Positions 13,901 through 16,573 of a stretch of 16,573 bases of DNA are shown piece after piece. The stretch spans positions 1 to 16,573 of the forward strand of contig DBOA01000107.1 of the NCBI GenBank assembly GCA_002299195.1. The letters are read 5' to 3'. A model generated the notes under the pieces. The model was not told where the DNA came from. It saw only the letters and a program-made list of their open reading frames with translations, and ran no database searches. This DNA comes from Sphingomonadales bacterium UBA658 (lineage in GTDB: Bacteria; Pseudomonadota; Alphaproteobacteria; Sphingomonadales; Sphingomonadaceae). The position numbers and the translations under genes are program-made. Every line of letters begins with the position of its first letter. The stretch's first letter is position 1.

Positions 13901-14175
13901 AATGCGTCACCGAGAGAAAGCTCGCCAGTGCCGGTCAAGTCTTCAATCGTAACGGAAGTCAACGGAACGGAAGATTGCAGCGTTGGACGTGCGATGCGCG
14001 AACCGGTCACCAAAATTGGTTGGCCAGAAGCTTCCTCCAATGCTTCTTCTGCCTCGGCTTCTTCTTCCTGTGCGTTGGCTGCATCAGGCTGCGCATCCTG
14101 CGCAAAAGATGGAACAGTGCTAAACAGCGCGAGGCTGATAGCGGAACCTGCGACCAATAAACGTGACTTCTTCAT
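10969..14175 (-). CDS. TonB-dependent outer-membrane receptor, substrate unknown
   Basis: This 1068-residue protein takes up a large or scarce solute across the outer membrane using TonB energy. Residues 1-25 are a signal peptide (MKKSRLLVAGSA, hydrophobic core, cut after SFA). An acidic Glu/Ala linker follows, then a TonB-box-like ILVTGSRIA near residue 54. The plug domain spans about 60-180 and includes LVLVNGRRH and GSDAVAGVVNFIMKRDYDG. A long beta-barrel ends in NADF, with the terminal Phe expected for BAM assembly. The barrel carries 14 cysteines in close pairs, predicted in surface loops. The ATG at 14175 is preferred over a TTG one codon upstream because GGGGA lies 8 bases before it. 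No SusD, FecI/FecR or substrate enzyme is adjacent. The gene is monocistronic, bounded by a terminator and a divergent promoter region. Sugar, siderophore or B12 import are all possible. Confidence 0.95.
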   Translation of the reverse strand: MKKSRLLVAGSAISLALFSTVPSFAQDAQPDAANAQEEEAEAEEALEEASGQPILVTGSRIARPTLQSSVPLTSVTIEDLTGTGELSLGDALNDLPSLRSTFSSGNSSRFIGTAGLSLLDLRGLGTDRTLVLVNGRRHVTSTPGDNGFDVNTVPTDLVERIDIVTGGNSAIYGSDAVAGVVNFIMKRDYDGVAVRAQGGLSSRGDRGTYFVSALAGQNFADGRGNVAISAEYTRQQPLYFNQRDGLSGAASGRCQFQQTDLQGAAGGEVGFSATDGIPDTTFLCGIRNGTISDAGTVGGLSGGRFLRFDDFGNLFVDTPTQNFAGVGSGNTQGGFGSTLRNTGSLLAEVDRYAVNLLAHYDVSDAFKPFIEAKYVRTDVSGEGQPSFFSGVPQTLGGPAFRCNNGFLTAQNLTVLQQNGLCSNVATGTFGLNRFNIDLGGRRFEGTRETYRAVGGVEGTFNEDWNYELAVNYGRFKAVGFNTNNLVIFTQDGSGYDGFNLAADAVVAPSTFTGTNFVTNSAGQKVICRVNAASNVNTACIPVNVFGQNVADPRALDFINTEGRTDEFASQFVASAFVGGDLSQLFELPGGPVAFAFGAEYRQEKASIDYDELTSSGATFLNALQDFRPPAFAVREAYGEVQVPLLKDVPFAKELSVNFAGRVSDYNTSTGTVYAYNVQGIYAPIEDVRFRAAYATSVRAPTQGDLFSTASENFAFIGDPCDLVSPGSTTAANCLAAGVPATANAALVAACATTAFPVALGAPFINCTARTASTGFLSGGNPTLIEEKGKSLTLGVVVEPSFIPGLSLTVDYYKIKVEDLIAALSAQTIINLCYTNASGINNPFCATVQRDPTSGLFVEPAVISGGVNFAAQRTKGIDFDLAYRKTFDNGDRFTTRLIATKVLQLNNFTDPTNPANPNRQLSELGDPKLSASFSAAYDFGDFDILYAARYIGKQTIGSFEAQNSYFGQCPLTGTFRGQTGINGGTCDAVLGNIVKLAPANADQFPQINYPDVLYHDIRVGFDIGNDFRFYAGVNNLLDKAPPLGLLGTAGGDPFDSFGRNFFFGINADF

Positions 14176-14219
14176 CAAAAAGATCCCCAGCTTGTTTGTT
14201 CATTTTCAATTAATGTTCC

Positions 14220-14248
14220 GGTAAAGCGCAGACGGACAAGATGTGCAA
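14220..14248 (-). promoter_or_regulatory. Candidate promoter of the TonB receptor gene
   Basis: Read on the minus strand, TTGCAC (14248-14243) and TTTACC (14225-14220) are separated by 17 bases. The -35 matches consensus in 4 of 6 positions and the -10 in 3 of 6. The start point would lie near 14213, leaving a leader of about 37 bases with the ribosome site GGGGA (14188-14184). This is pattern reading only. Confidence 0.3.
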
Positions 14249-14399
14249 TAGATTCCGAAGAAAAAAACTGCTTTTTCCGATATTGTTGCTGTCAGGCCAC
14301 ATAGGGCAAACCGCTGCATCGGACAGGTTTAGGCATCAAAAAGTCAGCGCACGGCAGGCAATTTCCTCTGCAATGTGATCCCAGAAGGCCTTGAACTGT

Positions 14400-14417
14400 G
14401 TGCAATTTTCGTTGCAC
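14400..14417. promoter_or_regulatory. Inverted repeat upstream of phaR, candidate PhaR operator 1
   Basis: GTGCAA (14400-14405) and TTGCAC (14412-14417) are exact reverse complements with a 6-base spacer. PhaR proteins of alphaproteobacteria bind TGC/GCA-type dyads at phasin and phaR promoters and repress their own gene. The location 71-88 bases before the phaR ATG fits autoregulation, but binding is inferred. Confidence 0.4.
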
Positions 14418-14428
14418 GGCGCGCCGAT

Positions 14429-14456
14429 GTTGCAGTGCACCACAGCTTGGTGCTAT
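14429..14456 (+). promoter_or_regulatory. Candidate phaR promoter with overlapping dyad (candidate PhaR operator 2)
   Basis: GTTGCA (14429-14434) and TGCACC (14436-14441) form a near-perfect dyad (5 of 6) around one base. TTGCAG (14430-14435) could be a -35 box, with TGCTAT (14451-14456) as -10 after a short 15-base spacer. If so, a repressor on the dyad would block the promoter. The ribosome site AAAGGA at 14476-14481 follows. The promoter elements are weak matches. Confidence 0.3.
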
Positions 14457-14487
14457 CGGGCTTCTAACATCCGTGAAAGGAACATGA

Positions 14488-15045
14488 ATGGCACGTGCAG
14501 CCAGCAGAAATGGTGATGGCCCCATCATCATCAAAAAATACGCGAACCGGCGGCTCTACAACACGCATTCGTCCAAATATATTACGTTGGACTTCCTGGC
14601 GGAACTGACTCGTAAGGATATCGACTTCAAGGTTGTCGATGCCAAAACGAATGATGACATCACCCATGGTGTGCTGACACAGATCATCATGGAAGAAGAA
14701 AATAGCGGGCACCAAATGTTGCCCGTCGGCTTCCTGAAACAATTGATCGCCATGTACGGGGATTCCATGCAGGGCATGGTCCCGCAGTTTCTCGAGAGCT
14801 CGATGGACAATTTCCGCAAGAACCAAAAGCAAGTGCAGGATGCGATTGAAACCGCGATAACCTCCGGTCCTTTTGGTCATATTGCAAAACAGAATATCGA
14901 ATTCATGCGTTCTGCGCGTGAGGCGTTGATCCCCAATCTTGGCGGTTTGACGGGTGGCAAGGCTGCGCAAAAAGAGTCGGTTGCCGACCTCAAACGGCAA
15001 ATTGCAGAATTGCAGGCGAAGCTCGATAAAATTGCGGCAGATTGA
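14488..15045 (+). CDS. phaR: Polyhydroxyalkanoate synthesis regulator PhaR
   Basis: This 185-residue DNA- and PHA-binding repressor controls phasin and PHA genes and senses polymer granules. The N-terminal PHB_acc_N-type domain covers about residues 12-72, with the signature IIIKKYANRRLYNTHSSKYI and LDFLAELTRKDIDFKVVDAKT. The middle PHB_acc segment follows (about 75-115), including FLKQLIAMYGDSMQGMVPQFLE. The C-terminus is a predicted coiled coil from about residue 160 (KESVADLKRQIAELQAKLDKI), suited to oligomerisation. AAAGGA lies 6 bases before the chosen ATG; an overlapping ATG at 14484 is out of frame. No PHA synthase or phasin is in the window. Propionyl-CoA can be a precursor for hydroxyvalerate units, so the nearby propionyl-CoA cluster may be metabolically related, but they are not one operon. 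proS begins 38 bases after the stop. Confidence 0.95.
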   Translation: MARAASRNGDGPIIIKKYANRRLYNTHSSKYITLDFLAELTRKDIDFKVVDAKTNDDITHGVLTQIIMEEENSGHQMLPVGFLKQLIAMYGDSMQGMVPQFLESSMDNFRKNQKQVQDAIETAITSGPFGHIAKQNIEFMRSAREALIPNLGGLTGGKAAQKESVADLKRQIAELQAKLDKIAAD

Positions 15046-15053
15046 TCCGCAAT
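15031..15053 (+). terminator. Hairpin across the phaR stop (weak or attenuating terminator candidate)
   Basis: ATTGCGG (15031-15037) and CCGCAAT (15047-15053) form a perfect 7-bp stem around a 9-base loop containing the phaR TGA. No T tract follows, so full termination is unlikely. It could limit read-through into proS or stabilise the phaR message. Confidence 0.3.
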
Positions 15054-15083
15054 CATATTCACTACACAATAACGGGTAAGATT

Positions 15084-16573
15084 TTGATAAAACATGCTTT
15101 AAGCGTCACGCGCGCGCAAAATTTCGCGGGCTGGTATCAGGAAGTGATTTCGGAGGCCGACCTCGCCGAAGAATCGGGTGTCCGTGGGTGCATGGTTATC
15201 CGGCCATGGGGCTATGGCATGTGGGAACGCATCCAAAAGCTGATGGATGCGGAAATCAAAGCTGCTGGCGTGGAAAACTGCTATTTCCCGTTGTTCATCC
15301 CCTTGTCATTTTTTGAAAAAGAAGCCGACCATGTGGAGGGCTTTGCAAAGGAAATGGCCGTTGTCACGCACCACCGCTTGATTGGTGATGGCAAAGGCAA
15401 GTTGATCCCTGATCCCGATTCCAAGTTGGAAGAGCCGCTGGTTGTCCGCCCAACATCGGAAACCGTGATCGGCGCGGCGATGAGCCGTTGGGTGCAGAGC
15501 TGGCGCGATTTGCCATTGATGGTCAATCAATGGGCCAATGTTGTGCGCTGGGAAATGCGCACGCGCATGTTTCTACGTACCAGTGAGTTCCTTTGGCAGG
15601 AAGGGCACACCGCCCACGCCGATCGCGCCGATGCGATGCAGGAAACGATGCGCGCGCTTGAAATGTATCGTGCCTTCGCCGAGGGCCCGCTGGCTATGCC
15701 GGTGGTAGCTGGTGAAAAGCCGGAGAATGAGCGTTTCCCTGGTGCTGTCGCAACATACAGCATCGAAGCGATGATGCAGGACGGCAAAGCGCTGCAGGCT
15801 GGCACGTCGCATTATCTGGGCACCGGTTTTGCCGAAGCATCGGGCATCAAATATCAGGATAGGGACGGCAGCCAACAATTTGCGCACACCACCAGCTGGG
15901 GCGTTTCTACGCGGATGATTGGCGGCGTTATCATGACGCATGGCGATGATGATGGCTTGCGCTGCCCGCCGCAAATTGCCCCGCACCAAATCGTGATTAT
16001 ACCGATGTTGCGGGACAATGACGAAGATGAGGCCGTGTTGGAATATTGCCGCAGCCTGCGCCTCGAATTGCTCGCGTTAAGTGCGTTCGGCGAACCCTTG
16101 CGCGTGCTGCTGGATACCAAAGCGGCGAAGGCATCGAACAAGCGTTGGTCTTGGGTCAAGAAAGGTGCGCCCATCATCGTTGAAGTGGGGCCGCGCGATG
16201 TGGGCGAGGGCAAAGCGGCCGTTTTGCGCCGTGATCGCCTGTACAAGGACGACGGCAAGCTTGCGACCGCATTTACCCCGCGCGGTGAATTTGTCGCGGC
16301 GGCCGCTGGCTTGCTTGAGGACATTCAGTCCACCCTATACGCAGAAGCAAAAGAACGGCTCGATGCCAACATCCGCCGTGACGTCACCGACCTTGCCGCG
16401 CATTTTGCCGGAGACGAGGCCAAATTTGCTGGCTGGGTAGAGGTTCAGTGGGCACGTCCAACCGGCGCTGCACTCGATAAAATCGTTGAGCAGTTAAAAG
16501 CGCTCAAGCTGACGATGCGGAATAGCCCAATTGATGCGGCTGCGGTCGACGGCGCATGCTTTTTTACAGGCGA
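15084..16573 (+). CDS. proS: Prolyl-tRNA synthetase, type 3 (archaeal/eukaryal-like), 3' end outside window
   Basis: About 496 codons are present; the frame runs off the right edge, probably only a few residues to a few tens short of the end. The enzyme charges tRNA-Pro with proline in the cytoplasm. The start is a TTG at 15084 giving (M)IKHALSVTRAQNFAGWY, which matches the usual N-terminus of this subfamily; the nearby ATG at 15094 is in another frame and hits a stop after one further codon. Class II motifs are visible: RPTSETVIG, motif 2 as RTSEFLWQEGHTAH, GTSHYLG, and motif 3 as SWGVSTRMIGGVIMTHGDDDG. There is no large insertion editing domain between motifs 2 and 3, which separates it from the E. 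coli-type ProRS. The anticodon-binding domain begins around IAPHQIVIIPM. The upstream ribosome site (GGGTAAG) is weak. Confidence 0.95.
   Translation, partial: MIKHALSVTRAQNFAGWYQEVISEADLAEESGVRGCMVIRPWGYGMWERIQKLMDAEIKAAGVENCYFPLFIPLSFFEKEADHVEGFAKEMAVVTHHRLIGDGKGKLIPDPDSKLEEPLVVRPTSETVIGAAMSRWVQSWRDLPLMVNQWANVVRWEMRTRMFLRTSEFLWQEGHTAHADRADAMQETMRALEMYRAFAEGPLAMPVVAGEKPENERFPGAVATYSIEAMMQDGKALQAGTSHYLGTGFAEASGIKYQDRDGSQQFAHTTSWGVSTRMIGGVIMTHGDDDGLRCPPQIAPHQIVIIPMLRDNDEDEAVLEYCRSLRLELLALSAFGEPLRVLLDTKAAKASNKRWSWVKKGAPIIVEVGPRDVGEGKAAVLRRDRLYKDDGKLATAFTPRGEFVAAAAGLLEDIQSTLYAEAKERLDANIRRDVTDLAAHFAGDEAKFAGWVEVQWARPTGAALDKIVEQLKALKLTMRNSPIDAAAVDGACFFTG

Larger units (their letters stand above)
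14179..14487. other. Divergent regulatory region between the TonB receptor gene and phaR
   Basis: This 309-base stretch has no convincing gene. The receptor side (about 14179-14290) is AT-rich with runs of A and T and holds a candidate minus-strand promoter. The phaR side (about 14390-14487) holds TGCA-rich dyads and a 10-base palindrome CGGCGCGCCG (14417-14426). In the middle (about 14290-14390) I see nothing distinct. Minus-strand open frames here overlap phaR and show no family features. Confidence 0.6.

Noticed and set aside
13390..14160. Plus-strand frame of 256 codons opposite the receptor N-terminal half, and similar ones at 10948-11379 and 11563-12189
   Set aside because: The receptor frame has signal peptide, plug and barrel end; the plus-strand frames have no motifs.
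14176..14178. TTG start of the TonB receptor one codon upstream
   Set aside because: It adds one residue, and spacing from GGGGA is better for the ATG at 14175.
14417..14426. CGGCGCGCCG palindrome as an origin or methylation signal
   Set aside because: A single GC-rich 10-mer is expected by chance at this composition; no cluster of similar sites was seen.
1..16573. Search for a new defence, toxin-antitoxin, mobile or biosynthetic system
   Set aside because: All coding space is taken by recognisable core-metabolism, transport and translation genes on a uniform background; no transposase, integrase, direct-repeat array or orphan cluster was found.

Overview
The window looks like a chromosomal segment of a Sphingomonadales alphaproteobacterium with moderate GC, in the Sphingorhabdus/Sphingopyxis range. 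The reasons are the protein types: a methylmalonyl-CoA pathway cluster, a large TonB-dependent receptor of sphingomonad style, PhaR, and a type 3 prolyl-tRNA synthetase. A paired hairpin intergenic repeat of a kind I recall from these genomes also fits. The genus cannot be fixed from sequence alone. All genes look intact apart from the two cut by the window edges. I see no tRNA, rRNA, CRISPR array, insertion sequence, phage gene or defence gene.

Positions 1-7322 (+) hold a propionyl-CoA to succinyl-CoA cluster. In order it contains the pccB 3' end (propionyl-CoA carboxylase beta), methylmalonyl-CoA epimerase, a PaaG-like enoyl-CoA hydratase/isomerase, methylmalonyl-CoA mutase, biotin synthase (bioB), a DUF1330 protein and pccA (biotin-bearing carboxylase alpha). 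Carboxylase, epimerase and mutase make up the complete pathway. BioB makes the cofactor that is attached to PccA. Gaps are short, with a GTGA overlap at mutase/bioB and a TAATG overlap at DUF1330/pccA. The pccA Shine-Dalgarno sequence lies inside a perfect small hairpin, which suggests translational coupling. The 110-base gap before the mutase carries a two-hairpin repeat.

Positions 7338-9803 hold a divergent pair: a cyclase-family (kynurenine formamidase-like) metal hydrolase on the minus strand and an MHS-type MFS transporter on the plus strand. The transporter has an unusual insert of about 95 residues between TM9 and TM10. Its substrate cannot be named. Alanine racemase (alr) follows at 9835-10878. 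A strong two-way terminator separates it from the convergent 1068-residue TonB-dependent receptor (10969-14175, minus).

Positions 14179-14487 form a 309-base divergent regulatory region. It carries dyads rich in TGCA just upstream of phaR, the polyhydroxyalkanoate regulator, which are candidate autoregulatory operators. phaR is followed by proS (from a TTG start at 15084), an archaeal/eukaryal-like type 3 prolyl-tRNA synthetase that runs off the right edge.

I do not see a clearly new multi-gene system. The points most worth a second look are the bioB/DUF1330/pccA coupling architecture, the PaaG-like enzyme inside the methylmalonyl cluster, the transporter insert and the phaR upstream dyads.
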